DNA of 64,000 nt from Micromonospora andamanensis (GTDB taxonomy: Bacteria > Actinomycetota > Actinomycetes > Mycobacteriales > Micromonosporaceae), in NCBI RefSeq assembly GCF_016863495.1, contig NZ_BOOZ01000003.1, positions 62,001 to 126,000 of the forward strand. The letters run 5' to 3'. How positions within the stretch are numbered: the stretch's first letter is position 1; each line of letters begins with the position of its first letter. A program made the position numbers and the translations under genes. The notes below the pieces were generated by a model. The model was not told where the DNA came from. It ran no database searches and worked only from the letters and a program-made list of their open reading frames with translations. This document shows positions 1 to 9,135 of this stretch, piece after piece.

Positions 1-1
1 G

Positions 2-805
2 CCCTGGCTCGCCGCCTCCGTGAAGAGCAGCGCGCTGCTCAACGTGGTGGACCGGGTGCTGCCCGATCAGGCTCAGCAGCTCTCCACCGCGCTGCGCGAC
101 ACAGTCGACACCAACGGCTTCCCGGACGTCTTCGACGGGCTGCGGCGTACCCAGGCTCGGCAGGTCGAGCCGCCGGACCCGGCGCTCGCCGGCTCCGAGG
201 TGGTGAGCAGCGGTCAGCGCTCGGTGGTGAAGGTGCTCGGGTCGGCACCTAGCTGTTCGCGCCGGATCGAGGGGTCCGGCTTCGTGTACGCCGACGACCG
301 GGTGATGACGAACGCGCACGTGGTCGCCGGCACCCGCTCGGTCGCCGTGGAACTGCGTGGCGACAGGTACGACGGCGAGGTGGTCGTCTACGACCCCGAC
401 CGGGACCTGGCCGTGCTCTACGTGCCCGGGCTGCCCGGCCCGTCGATGCGGTTCGCCGCCGGCAACGCCGCCACCGGCGCGGACGCCATCGTGCTGGGGT
501 TCCCGCTGGACGGGCCGTACAACGCCCAGTCGGCGCGGATCCGCGACGTCGACCGGATCACCGGGCCGGATATCTACTCGTCGGGAAACGTGAACCGGGA
601 GATCTACACGATTCGGGCGCTGGTCCGTAGCGGCAACTCGGGTGGTCCGCTGGTCTCCTCGAACGGCCTGGTGCTCGGGGTGATCTTCGCGGCGGCGGCC
701 GACGACCCGAACACCGGCTTCGCGGTCACCGCCGCCGAGGCCCGCCCGGTAGCGCTGGCCGGGGCCGAGCGCACCCGGGGCACCGACACCGGCGACTGCA
801 CCTGA
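2..805 (+). CDS. MarP-like membrane serine protease, C-terminal part (5' end outside window)
   Basis: The reading frame is open from the window edge, so the N-terminus (expected CvpA-type membrane segments) is missing. What remains is a periplasm-facing linker followed by a trypsin-fold protease domain. The catalytic triad is visible: His in TNAHVVAG, Asp in DPDRDLAVLYV, and Ser in SGNSGGPL. Two cysteines lie near the ends of the domain (APSCSRR and GDCT), compatible with the disulfide known in MarP. In mycobacteria MarP supports cell-wall processing and acid survival; that role here is by family analogy. It converges on the PAP2 phosphatase gene 14 bases downstream. An in-frame ATG at 20 is almost certainly internal. 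Confidence 0.85.
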   Translation, partial: PWLAASVKSSALLNVVDRVLPDQAQQLSTALRDTVDTNGFPDVFDGLRRTQARQVEPPDPALAGSEVVSSGQRSVVKVLGSAPSCSRRIEGSGFVYADDRVMTNAHVVAGTRSVAVELRGDRYDGEVVVYDPDRDLAVLYVPGLPGPSMRFAAGNAATGADAIVLGFPLDGPYNAQSARIRDVDRITGPDIYSSGNVNREIYTIRALVRSGNSGGPLVSSNGLVLGVIFAAAADDPNTGFAVTAAEARPVALAGAERTRGTDTGDCT

Positions 806-819
806 CGGGGCCCACCAGG

Positions 820-1539
820 TCAGCTCGACCGTGACCGGGACCAGACGGCGAACGCGGTGGTGGTGCCGACGACCACCGCAGCCCCGAGCAGCCAGCCGGC
901 CAGCACATCGCTGCTCCAGTGCACGCCGAGTGCGACCCGACTGAACCCGGTCACCAGGGCGATGGCGAGCGCACCGAGCCAGACCGCAGCGCGGGCCGTC
1001 GAGCGTGGCCTGGTACGCGGCAGGAACACCACGAGCAGCACCCCGGCGGCGAGCACCGCGTTCAGCGCGTGGCCCGACGGGAAGGCAAGGCCGGGCGCCT
1101 GCGCCACCGGGTCGGGCAGGTCCGGTCGCTGCCGGCCGACGAGCAGTTTGAGCAGTGGCCCGAGCAGGCCACCGAGCACCATCGTGGTGGCCACCCAGAC
1201 GGCGAGTCGCCGGGCACCGTCGCGGGCCAGCCAGATCACCAGGGCCAGCGCGGCGGCCCGCAGGGGCATCGGGGCGAAGACGTCGGTCCAGAGGCTCATC
1301 ACCCGGACCCAGACCGGGTGGTCCAGGGCGTACCCGTGCAGGTGGGTGGTGATCGCCAGGTCGAGTCGCCGCAGCGGTTGCCAGTCACCCAGCACCAGCG
1401 TGGCGAGCAGCGCGATCGGCGCGACAAGCAGCACGCCGGAGAGGGCCTGCGCCGGCCGTGCACCTGGCGAGTCGTCCCGTCGTCCGCGACGGTCCGGCCC
1501 GGAGGGCGGTGCCGGGTCGACCCGTTCGAAGGTGTCCAC
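820..1539 (-). CDS. PAP2-family membrane phosphatase
   Basis: Integral membrane phosphatase of the PAP2 superfamily, likely acting on a lipid phosphate or pyrophosphate such as undecaprenyl-PP or phosphatidate; the substrate cannot be read from sequence. All three signature motifs are present: KLLVGRQRP (KxxxxxxRP), PSGH, and SRVALGVHWSSD (SRxxxGxHxxxD). Several hydrophobic segments flank them, starting with LSGVLLVAPIALLATLVLG. A GTG at 1539 is preferred because an earlier in-frame ATG (1701) would run into mycP. About 239 aa, usual for the family. It lies 80 bases downstream of mycP on the same strand and may share its transcript. Confidence 0.85.
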   Translation of the reverse strand: MDTFERVDPAPPSGPDRRGRRDDSPGARPAQALSGVLLVAPIALLATLVLGDWQPLRRLDLAITTHLHGYALDHPVWVRVMSLWTDVFAPMPLRAAALALVIWLARDGARRLAVWVATTMVLGGLLGPLLKLLVGRQRPDLPDPVAQAPGLAFPSGHALNAVLAAGVLLVVFLPRTRPRSTARAAVWLGALAIALVTGFSRVALGVHWSSDVLAGWLLGAAVVVGTTTAFAVWSRSRSS

Positions 1540-1619
1540 GACGATGGTTGTACCCCGCTGGCCCGGCCTTCCTCGCGCTGATCCGTCGAATTTGCCGCGC
1601 GATACTCGGCGGCGGTCGG

Positions 1620-2942
1620 TCAGCGGTACGACTGCCGGAACCGGCGCACCATCAGCGCCGCTCCGGTGAGCAGCGCGACGAAGATGGCCGAACCGATCCA
1701 CAGCCGCTCCGAGCCGGCGTCGTCAGGCGAACCGGCGGCCCGGGCCCGCCACTGCGTCTCCTGGCGGGGCCCGGTCAGGCCGAGCTGCTCGGCGTCGGGA
1801 TCACCTGTCGTCGCGGAGCCCGGCGCGGTGCCGAAGCCGGTCACCCCGGGCGGATCGTTGTCGTCGAGCGGGTTCGCGTACGTGGGCGGCACCTCGGCGG
1901 TCAGCGCCGCGACCGGGTCGACCAGGCCGTACCCGAACCGCTCGTCCCGACCTGTGGGCCCGATGTCCTTGGCGGTGGCAAGCAGCCGGTTCACCACGTC
2001 CCCGGCGGACATCTGCGGGTAATGCGACCGCACCAGGGCGGCGGTGGCGGCGACAAGCGGTGCCGCGAAGCTGGTGCCCTGCACGCGCCAGTAGCCGCCG
2101 GGAGGACGTGCGCCCACCAGCCCGCTGGCCGGGGCGGTGAGTACCGTGGCGCGACCGGTGATCGCGCCGTTCCACAGGTTGTCGCTGTTGCGCTCCAGGC
2201 CGGAGACCGCGATGACGCCGGGTTCACGAGCCGGATACCAGACCTTGGCCTCGGGCGAGGTGGCGAGGTTTCCGGTGCAGGCGACCACCACCACGTCCCT
2301 GGCGAACGCGTAGTCGATCGCCGCGGCCAATGCCGCGCTGTCGCCGTTGCCGCCGAGCGAAAGGTTTATCACCTTCGCGCCGTTGTCGACCGCCCAGCGC
2401 ACCCCCTTGGCCACGATCAGCGCGTCGTCGTACCGGTTCTCCGCGTCCAGGACCCGCACAGGCAGGATCCGGGCGCCCGGCGCCAGGCCCACCACACCCC
2501 GGCGGTCGTCGTTGCGCCCGGCGATCAGGCCGGCCACCGTCGTGCCGTGCCCGACCGGATCCGGTTCGGTCGCGCCGTTCGGCGCGACCAGGTCGAGCCC
2601 GGGCAGCACCTGACCGGCCAGGTCCGGGTGGCTACCGTCCACCCCGGAGTCGATCACCGCCACGACCACACCACTGCCGGTCGAGGTACGCCAGGCCGCC
2701 CGCGCGCCCAACTTGTCGAGCTGCCACTGCTCGTCGCGGACCTGATCGGCCCGTTGCGTCGAGTCGGGATTGTGGGCCACCGGCCTGCCGAACGCGGGCG
2801 CGTGGACCGGCATGGCTGCGGCGGGCACGACCGCGACGACTGCCGACAGCGCGGTGGCGGCCGCCGCGAGCAGCACCCGGTTGGCGAACCGGCCTGCCGT
2901 CGGCGGGCCGCTGTGCCGCAGCCTGGTCACATCCTCAGCCAT
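1620..2942 (-). CDS. mycP: Mycosin (subtilisin-type S8 protease of type VII secretion)
   Basis: Membrane-anchored subtilase that stabilises and processes the ESX/type VII secretion machine. From the ATG at 2942 it has an N-terminal signal or anchor segment (VLLAAAATALSAVVAVVPAA), the Asp motif AVIDSGVDGSHPDL, the His motif GHGTTVAG, the Ser motif GTSFAAP, a Pro/Gly/Asp-rich linker, and one C-terminal transmembrane helix (LWIGSAIFVALLTGAALMV) ending in basic residues. This is the standard mycosin layout, and about 440 aa is the usual length. It follows eccC by 73 bases on the same strand. The N-terminal propeptide-like stretch before WQLDKLGA is short. Confidence 0.92.
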   Translation of the reverse strand: MAEDVTRLRHSGPPTAGRFANRVLLAAAATALSAVVAVVPAAAMPVHAPAFGRPVAHNPDSTQRADQVRDEQWQLDKLGARAAWRTSTGSGVVVAVIDSGVDGSHPDLAGQVLPGLDLVAPNGATEPDPVGHGTTVAGLIAGRNDDRRGVVGLAPGARILPVRVLDAENRYDDALIVAKGVRWAVDNGAKVINLSLGGNGDSAALAAAIDYAFARDVVVVACTGNLATSPEAKVWYPAREPGVIAVSGLERNSDNLWNGAITGRATVLTAPASGLVGARPPGGYWRVQGTSFAAPLVAATAALVRSHYPQMSAGDVVNRLLATAKDIGPTGRDERFGYGLVDPVAALTAEVPPTYANPLDDNDPPGVTGFGTAPGSATTGDPDAEQLGLTGPRQETQWRARAAGSPDDAGSERLWIGSAIFVALLTGAALMVRRFRQSYR

Positions 2943-3015
2943 TCGTCGCGGGACACATGACGATCGGAGATTACCGGTTCCGACCCGTCTACAGGGACGT
3001 TCCGTGGAGTCGACG

Positions 3016-6000
3016 TCACTGTGGCGGCAGGTGCGCCAGTTGAACCAGGCGTACGCCGTCACGTCGGGTGAACAGTCGGCCGCGTCCGGGCGGCAGCGGG
3101 CCCGGACGGACCGGACCGACAAGCGCACCCTCGTCCGGGCTGCCGGACATCACCAGGCCCGAGGTGGACAGTTCCCGCAACCGCTGGACCAGCGGCTCGT
3201 ACTGGGCGCGGGCGGCACCGCCGGAGCGCCGCGCCAGCACCAGGTGCAGCCCGACGTCGCGGGCGTGCGGCAGGTGCTCCTCCAGCGCCCGCAGCGGGTT
3301 CGCCGGCCCGCTCGCCACCAGGTCGTAGTCGTCGACGAGCACGAACAGCTCGGGACCGGACCACCACGACCGTTCCCGCAACTCCGTCGGGCTGACCTGC
3401 GGGCCCGGGGTGCGGTCCTGGAGGTAACCGGCGGCCGACTCGACAAGTTCGGCGGCGTGCGCCGCCGCGGTGCCGTAGCCGATCAGGTGTTCAGTGGTGA
3501 TGGTGCCGAGCAGGCTGCGGCGGTAGTCCACCATGATCACCCGCGCCTGTTCCGGGGTGAACCGGGCGACGATCGAGGTGGCCAGGGCACGCAGGAACGA
3601 CGACTTGCCGCTCTCGGCGTCGCCGTAGACGACGAGGTGCGGCTCGGTGCCGAAGTCGAGGACCACCGGACGTAGATCCGCCTCAGCGACACCTACCGGG
3701 ATCCGCAGCCCGGTCGTGGCGTCGAGGTCGAGGTCCGCGTACGGCAGCACGGCCGGGAGCAGCCGGACCCGGGGTGCCACCGGACCGGGCCATGCGTCGC
3801 TCACCTGTTTGACAAGCGTCGCGGTGTCCGTGTCGGTCGTCCGGGGCAGCGCGGTGATGAAGTGCAGGCTCTCCGAGGTGATGCCCCGCCCGGGCGTCTG
3901 CTCCGGCACGTGCGCCGCGGCCCGGCGGGCGACGAGCGAGTCGGCCGGATCGCCGAGGCGTAGCTCCAGCCGGGAGCCGAAGAGGTCACGGATGGCCGGC
4001 CGGAAATCCAGCCACCGCACCGCGGTGGCCACCACGTGCACGCCGTACGAGAGCCCCCGGGTGGCCAGGTCGGTGATCAGTGGCTCCAGGTCGTCGTACT
4101 CGGCTCGCAGGGTCGTCCAGCCGTCGACGACGAGGAACACGTCGCCGAACAGGTCGGAGCCGCAGGCGTCGGTGCCGTCCGCGCGTCGTCGTCGCCAGTC
4201 CGCCACCGACTCCACGCCCAGGTCGGCGAAGCGGCGTTCCCGCTCCGCGAGCAGTGTGGACATCTCACCCACGGTGCGCCGTACGCCTGTGGGGTCGGCG
4301 CGACCGGTGACCCCGCCGACGTGCGGCAGGTCGCGCACCGACGCCAGCCCGCCGCCGCCGAAGTCGAGGCAGTAGACCTGCGCCTCGGCCGGCGTGTGGG
4401 TGAGGGCCAGCGCGCAGATCAGCGTACGCAGCGCGGTGGACTTGCCGCTCTGCGTGCCGCCGACCACCGCGACGTGGCCGGCCGCGCCGTCCAGCGCCAA
4501 CCACAGCAGGTCACGGCGCTGCTCGTACGGTCGGTCGACGACGGCCACCGGCACCTGGAGGGCTCCGTGCAGTTCGGGATTGCCGGAGGTCAGGCCCCGT
4601 GCGGGGTCGAGCTTGAGCGGACCGACGAGCTCGTCAAGTGCCGGCGGCGCGTCCAGCGGCGGCAGCCACACCTGGTGCGCCGGCGCACCCTGCCCGGCCA
4701 GCCGGTCGACAAGCCGCCGCAGCAGGGTGTCGGTGGCGTCCGCCTCGTCCTCCACCGTCGGCGGAGCGGGTGGCTGCGGCACGGGTGTGAGATGGGTGGA
4801 GAAGGTGAGCAGCCGGGGACGTTCGGCGCCGGCCGCGTCGGCCGCCGGGAGGCGACGACGTACCGGCCCGGAGACGTACGCGGTCTTGAAACGCAGCAGC
4901 GGCTCCGTGCCGAAGCGTAGGTAGCCGTGCCCCGGCGCCGGGGGCAACAGGTGCGCGTCGGGCACCCCGAGGACCGTACGGGACTCCAGCGAGGAGAAGG
5001 TCCGCAACCCGATCCGGTACGACAGGTGGGTGTCCAGCCCGCGCAGGCGTCCCTCCTCCAGCCGCTGGCTCGCCAGCAGCAGGTGCACCCCGAGGGAACG
5101 GCCCAGCCGGCCGATCTGGACGAACAGGTCGATGAAATCGGGCTTGGCCGACAGCAGTTCGGAGAACTCGTCGCAGATCAGCAGCAGCGACGGCAGCGGG
5201 GCCAGGGGGCTGCCGGCCGCCCGGGCCCGCTCGTAGTCGCGCAGGCTGGCGAAGTTGCCGGCGCGGCGCAGCAGCTCCTGCCGGCGGACCAGCTCGCCGT
5301 TTATCGCGTCCACCATCCGGTCGACAAGCGGCAGCGCGTCGGCCAGGTTGGTGATCACTGCGGCGGTGTGTGGCAGCCGGTCGAAGGGCGCGAAGGTGGC
5401 CCCACCCTTGAAGTCGACGAGCACGAAGTTGAGCTGCTCGGCGGAGTGGGTGGCGGCCAGCCCGAGCACAAGCGTACGAAGCAGCTCGGACTTGCCGGAG
5501 CCGGTGGCCCCGATGAGCAACCCGTGCGGGCCCATGCCGCCCTGCGCCGACTCCTTCAGATCCACCTCGACCGCGCCGCCGTCCACGCCGACGCCGATCG
5601 GCACCCGCAGCCGGTCCCGTGCCGACCTCGGAATCCAGCCCTGCTCGGCGGTGAAGCCCGCCGGCTCGCCGATGCCGAGCAGGTCCGGTAGCCCCGGCTC
5701 GGCGCCAGGTGCCGGCTCGGCACCCCGGGCGGCGGCCAGCCGCAGCGGTGCCATCCGGCGGGCCACCGCCTCGGCCTCGGCGACCTCCAGCGCGTCGGGG
5801 GTGCCCACCTCGGCCGGCCCGTCCGAGGAGTGGGAGTGGAGTCGGCCGTTCCGTACCTCCAGCAGCAGCGTGAACCGGTCGAGCAGGCGCGGCGGTGGAG
5901 TGTCCAGGTCGACAACTGTCACGGCGTCGATGCCGCCGTCCCCGACCAGCTCGGTGGCGCCGGTGAGGTCACCGCCGTCGAGCACGATCACCAGGTGCGG

Positions 6001-6954
6001 CCCGTCCGTGGCCGGGCCGGTCGGGCTGAATCTCGACCGGCTGGCCAGCAGCCGGTCGAGCAGGCGTTCCAGCTCCACAGCGGAGCTGACCACCAGCCGT
6101 ACCGGACCGAGCGCGTCGGTGCGGGTGGGGTGCTGGGCGTGCGGCAACCACTTGACCCACTCCCAGAGATCGCGTCGTTCCGGCCCGGCGCAGATGGCGA
6201 CCAGCAGGTCGTCCGGGGCGTGGAAGACCGCGAGCTGGGTGAGGATGGCCCGGGCCAGCGCCTGCGCGGCCGGCGACCCGGTGGCGCCGCCCGGGGCGGC
6301 GCGGACGAAGACCCGGGCGAAGCTGCGCAGGGACAGGGCCACCGGCAGGTCGGGCACGACCGAGTAAGCGTCCAGGAAGCGGCGTAGCGCCCCCGCCGTC
6401 ATCGGTTCCAGTTCCTCGAGCGGACGGGTGACCGGCGGCACCAGTGGCGTGGCCAGGGTCTGCGGCCCGACAGCGACCCGGACCACCGCGAAGTCCGGAT
6501 CCGTGGTACGCCGCTCCCAGACCCGGTGACTGTGCACCGTCGACCAGAGCAGCGACGGATCGGGGTGCCGGTAGCAGAGGCCGGTACGTTGCCGCGCCGC
6601 GGTCTGCCGGACCTGCCGTCGCAGGGTGGCCAGGTGCCGCAGGTACTCCCGGCGGGCGGCCATCATCTCGGACTTCGTCGGGTTGCCCGAGGCGCTGCCC
6701 CAGGAGGTCGCCAGCATCGCCAGCGAGGAGAGGCCGAACATGCCGCCGACCACGTAGGCGTAGGCCCCGCCGCCCCGGCCGAACATCATCGCCATCGCGA
6801 CGGTGCCGCCGAGCAGCGGCAGCACCATCAGCAACTGGTGCCAACGGGTGCCGGTGGCGGCCGGAATCTCCGGAGGCGCCGGCATCGGCAGATCGCCTAC
6901 GGGTATCTCCGGCGCTGGGCGTCGCGTCGGCCGCCGGATGACGACAGTGGACAC
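3016..6954 (-). CDS. eccC: EccC type VII secretion ATPase (FtsK/SpoIIIE family)
   Basis: Motor of the ESX secretion channel, fused as a single protein of about 1312 aa. Two N-terminal membrane helices (around residues 40-85) precede three FtsK-type ATPase domains. Their Walker A loops are GATGSGKSE (near 480), GGTQSGKST (near 833) and GDAESGKSS (near 1114), all canonical. The GTG at 6954 is chosen because a GGGAGG ribosome site lies just upstream and the protein then begins just before the two TM helices; a longer frame to 7536 exists but has no typical EccC content. eccD diverges 100 bases away and mycP follows. No eccB, eccE or esx genes are in the window. Confidence 0.95.
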   Translation of the reverse strand: MSTVVIRRPTRRPAPEIPVGDLPMPAPPEIPAATGTRWHQLLMVLPLLGGTVAMAMMFGRGGGAYAYVVGGMFGLSSLAMLATSWGSASGNPTKSEMMAARREYLRHLATLRRQVRQTAARQRTGLCYRHPDPSLLWSTVHSHRVWERRTTDPDFAVVRVAVGPQTLATPLVPPVTRPLEELEPMTAGALRRFLDAYSVVPDLPVALSLRSFARVFVRAAPGGATGSPAAQALARAILTQLAVFHAPDDLLVAICAGPERRDLWEWVKWLPHAQHPTRTDALGPVRLVVSSAVELERLLDRLLASRSRFSPTGPATDGPHLVIVLDGGDLTGATELVGDGGIDAVTVVDLDTPPPRLLDRFTLLLEVRNGRLHSHSSDGPAEVGTPDALEVAEAEAVARRMAPLRLAAARGAEPAPGAEPGLPDLLGIGEPAGFTAEQGWIPRSARDRLRVPIGVGVDGGAVEVDLKESAQGGMGPHGLLIGATGSGKSELLRTLVLGLAATHSAEQLNFVLVDFKGGATFAPFDRLPHTAAVITNLADALPLVDRMVDAINGELVRRQELLRRAGNFASLRDYERARAAGSPLAPLPSLLLICDEFSELLSAKPDFIDLFVQIGRLGRSLGVHLLLASQRLEEGRLRGLDTHLSYRIGLRTFSSLESRTVLGVPDAHLLPPAPGHGYLRFGTEPLLRFKTAYVSGPVRRRLPAADAAGAERPRLLTFSTHLTPVPQPPAPPTVEDEADATDTLLRRLVDRLAGQGAPAHQVWLPPLDAPPALDELVGPLKLDPARGLTSGNPELHGALQVPVAVVDRPYEQRRDLLWLALDGAAGHVAVVGGTQSGKSTALRTLICALALTHTPAEAQVYCLDFGGGGLASVRDLPHVGGVTGRADPTGVRRTVGEMSTLLAERERRFADLGVESVADWRRRRADGTDACGSDLFGDVFLVVDGWTTLRAEYDDLEPLITDLATRGLSYGVHVVATAVRWLDFRPAIRDLFGSRLELRLGDPADSLVARRAAAHVPEQTPGRGITSESLHFITALPRTTDTDTATLVKQVSDAWPGPVAPRVRLLPAVLPYADLDLDATTGLRIPVGVAEADLRPVVLDFGTEPHLVVYGDAESGKSSFLRALATSIVARFTPEQARVIMVDYRRSLLGTITTEHLIGYGTAAAHAAELVESAAGYLQDRTPGPQVSPTELRERSWWSGPELFVLVDDYDLVASGPANPLRALEEHLPHARDVGLHLVLARRSGGAARAQYEPLVQRLRELSTSGLVMSGSPDEGALVGPVRPGPLPPGRGRLFTRRDGVRLVQLAHLPPQ

Positions 6955-7054
6955 TCGACCTCCCGACTGCGCACGGTAACCCGAGCCTGGCTCATCGTAG
7001 GTAAAGTCCTGTGGTCGGCGCAGCAGCAGCCCCGCTCGGGATGGAGGTCGGTCG
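6955..7054. promoter_or_regulatory. Divergent eccC/eccD intergenic region
   Basis: A 100-base gap between the divergent starts of eccC (GTG 6954) and eccD (ATG 7055). It must hold both translation signals and presumably both promoters. GGGAGG lies just upstream of eccC on the minus strand and GGAGGT just upstream of eccD on the plus strand. I cannot assign -35/-10 elements with confidence. Confidence 0.5.
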
Positions 7055-8455
7055 ATGACAGTCGGGCTCGCCCGGGTCACCGTCAGCACGCCCCGACGCC
7101 GCGTCGACGTCGCGCTACCGGAGCAGGTGCCCCTCGCCGAGCTGCTGCCCGAGGTGCTGCGCCACGCCGGTGACGGGCTCGCCGACGACGGGGAACAGCA
7201 CGGGGGCTGGTTGCTCCGGCGGGCCGACGGCACCGTGCTGGCAGGTGGGCAGGCACTGCTCACCCAGGGGATCCGCGACGGTGAGGTGCTGCACCTGGTG
7301 CCGGCCCGTACCGAATGGCCGGAGTTCGAGTACGACGACGTGGTGGAGGCCGTCGCGGACGCCGCCCGCCGGCAGGGTGGGGCCTGGTCGCCCCGGGCGA
7401 CGCGCGCGGCGACGCTTGCCGCGTGCGGTGTTCCGCTCGCCGTCGGTCTGCTCGCCCTGGCCGCCGGTGGGCCGGGTGATCCCGCCGGCTGGCCGGCCGC
7501 GACGGTGGTGGCGGTTCTGCTCGTGCTGGCCGGCACCGTGCTGTCCCGGGCGCAGGGCGACGGGACGGCCGGTGCCGTTCTCGGCGGGTACGCGTTGCCC
7601 TACGCGGCGCTCGCCGGAGCTCTCGCCGTCAGCTCGGGCGACCCGGTCGGGCCGGTCGGTGCGCTGCGATGGGTGGGTGCCCCGGAGTTGCTGGCCGGCT
7701 CGGTGGCGCTGCTGCTGATCTCGGTGCTGGGGCTGTTCGGGGTGGCCACCCGGCTACGGATCTTCGTGGCGGGCACGGTGGTCGGCACGGGCGGCGGATC
7801 GGCCGCTCTCGCTGGCCTGCTGCTCGGCCCGGCCGGCGCGGCCGCGGTCGTGCTCGGTGTGCTGATCTTCGCCGTCGGAGCCGTCCCGCTGCTGGCAATC
7901 CGGTTGGGCAAGGTGCCGCTGCCGCCGACGACCTTGCCCAGCGACCCGCCGGAGGACTCGGACCGGGCCCGTGACCTGCCCGACCGCGCCCGGGTGTACG
8001 CGGCAGTGGCCCGCACCGAGGAGATGCTCACCGGCATGCTCATCGGCCAGGCCGTCCTGGCCGTCGGCGCGACTGTGATCCTCACCAGCACCGGTGGCGC
8101 CGCTGGTTGGCTACTTGTCGGGGTTACCTCGACGGTGCTGCTGCTCCGCGCCCGGCTCTTCATGACCGTCCGGCACCGGGTCGCCCCGGTGCTCGCCGGC
8201 CTGACCGGGTACGCGGTGCTCGGCGGGGCACTGGCCGGGGCTGCCGACGCGGCGGTCCGGCTGACCCTGGTCACCGGCGGGCTGCTGGTCGCGCTACTGG
8301 TGGTCACGGGCGGCACGACGTACGCCCGACGCCCGGTCTCCCCGTACGTCGGGCGGATCGCCGACCTCACCGACACCCTGCTTGTGGTCTCCGTGGTGCC
8401 GATCGCCTGCGCGGTGCTCGGCCTCTACGAGCGGGCCCGGGGACTGCTCGGTTGA
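7055..8455 (+). CDS. eccD: EccD type VII secretion membrane channel protein
   Basis: Multi-pass membrane component of the ESX channel. The N-terminus (about residues 1-90) has the ubiquitin/YukD-like pattern typical of EccD (VTVSTPRRRVDVALPEQVPL...). Roughly eleven hydrophobic segments follow from residue 125 onward, for example LVLAGTVLSRAQG and LLISVLGLFGVATRL. At 466 aa it matches the family. The ATG at 7055 is preceded by GGAGGT. It diverges from eccC-mycP and converges on ppa with a 23-base gap, so it appears to be transcribed alone. Confidence 0.9.
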   Translation: MTVGLARVTVSTPRRRVDVALPEQVPLAELLPEVLRHAGDGLADDGEQHGGWLLRRADGTVLAGGQALLTQGIRDGEVLHLVPARTEWPEFEYDDVVEAVADAARRQGGAWSPRATRAATLAACGVPLAVGLLALAAGGPGDPAGWPAATVVAVLLVLAGTVLSRAQGDGTAGAVLGGYALPYAALAGALAVSSGDPVGPVGALRWVGAPELLAGSVALLLISVLGLFGVATRLRIFVAGTVVGTGGGSAALAGLLLGPAGAAAVVLGVLIFAVGAVPLLAIRLGKVPLPPTTLPSDPPEDSDRARDLPDRARVYAAVARTEEMLTGMLIGQAVLAVGATVILTSTGGAAGWLLVGVTSTVLLLRARLFMTVRHRVAPVLAGLTGYAVLGGALAGAADAAVRLTLVTGGLLVALLVVTGGTTYARRPVSPYVGRIADLTDTLLVVSVVPIACAVLGLYERARGLLG

Positions 8456-8478
8456 GCGACCCCCGGGACCGGTAGGCG

Positions 8479-8985
8479 TCAGTGGGTGGACTCGCCGCGC
8501 GCCTCGGCCTCCCTGGCCCGCCGGTACGAAGCCTGGATCTCGGCCTCGGCCTCGATCCGCCCCACCCAGGTCGCACCCTCGACCGACTTGCCCGGCTCAA
8601 GATCCTTGTACACCTCGAAGAAGTGCTGGATCTCCAGCCGGTCGAACTCGCCGAGGTGGTGGATGTCGCGCAGGTGCTCCTGCCGCGGGTCCTCGTAGGG
8701 GACGCAGAGGACCTTGTCGTCGCCACCCTTCTCGTCGGTCATCCGGAACATGCCGATCGTGCGGCACCGGATCAGACAGCCCGGGAAGGTCGGCTCGGGT
8801 ACCAGCACCAGGGCGTCAAGTGGATCGCCGTCCTCGCCCAGGGTGCCCTCGATGAAGCCGTAGTCGGCCGGGTACTGCGTGGAGGTGAAGAGGGTGCGGT
8901 CCAGCCGGATCCGCCCGGTCACGTGGTCCACCTCGTACTTGTTGCGGTGACCCTTGGGGATCTCAACCGTGACGTCGAAATCCAT
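8479..8985 (-). CDS. ppa: Inorganic pyrophosphatase (family I)
   Basis: Soluble enzyme hydrolysing pyrophosphate to two phosphates. The conserved metal-binding Asp cluster is visible in [13 protein letters not shown] (DxDPxD), with ADYGFIEGT upstream and YKDLEPGK toward the C-terminus, the usual family I pattern. The protein is 168 aa, normal for bacteria. The ATG at 8985 is preferred over an upstream in-frame ATG at 9102 because GAGGGAG lies 6 bases before it and the protein then starts [12 protein letters not shown], as in other actinobacteria. It is divergent from the carboxypeptidase gene at 9136. Confidence 0.95.
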   Translation of the reverse strand: MDFDVTVEIPKGHRNKYEVDHVTGRIRLDRTLFTSTQYPADYGFIEGTLGEDGDPLDALVLVPEPTFPGCLIRCRTIGMFRMTDEKGGDDKVLCVPYEDPRQEHLRDIHHLGEFDRLEIQHFFEVYKDLEPGKSVEGATWVGRIEAEAEIQASYRRAREAEARGESTH

Positions 8986-9080
8986 CTGCACGCTCCCTCG
9001 TTGGCCCACGCTGGCTTGACGGAACCGGCGGCGGAGCCGGGTGGCGAATGCCGACCCGGCGACTCCGGCCGCCGCATAGT

Positions 9081-9093
9081 CTTCGGACCGAAG
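9081..9093. promoter_or_regulatory. Palindrome in ppa/dacB divergent region
   Basis: CTTCGG-A-CCGAAG, a perfect 6-base inverted repeat, lies in the 150-base gap between divergent ppa and the PBP4-type gene. It is directly followed by TAGTGT, which could be a -10 for the plus strand. An operator role is only a suggestion. Confidence 0.3.
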
Positions 9094-9135
9094 TAGTGTC
9101 ACCCAGGCCGGTTCCCGGTGGGGGAGGAGGGGGTC

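Noticed and set aside
1458..2960. Long plus-strand frame opposite mycP
   Set aside because: It is the complement of the mycosin gene, with Arg/His/Gly-rich composition typical of antisense frames in GC-rich DNA; mycP has all catalytic motifs.
3016..7536. Longer EccC start at 7536
   Set aside because: The extra 194 residues are low complexity and overlap eccD; a strong GGGAGG ribosome site supports GTG at 6954.
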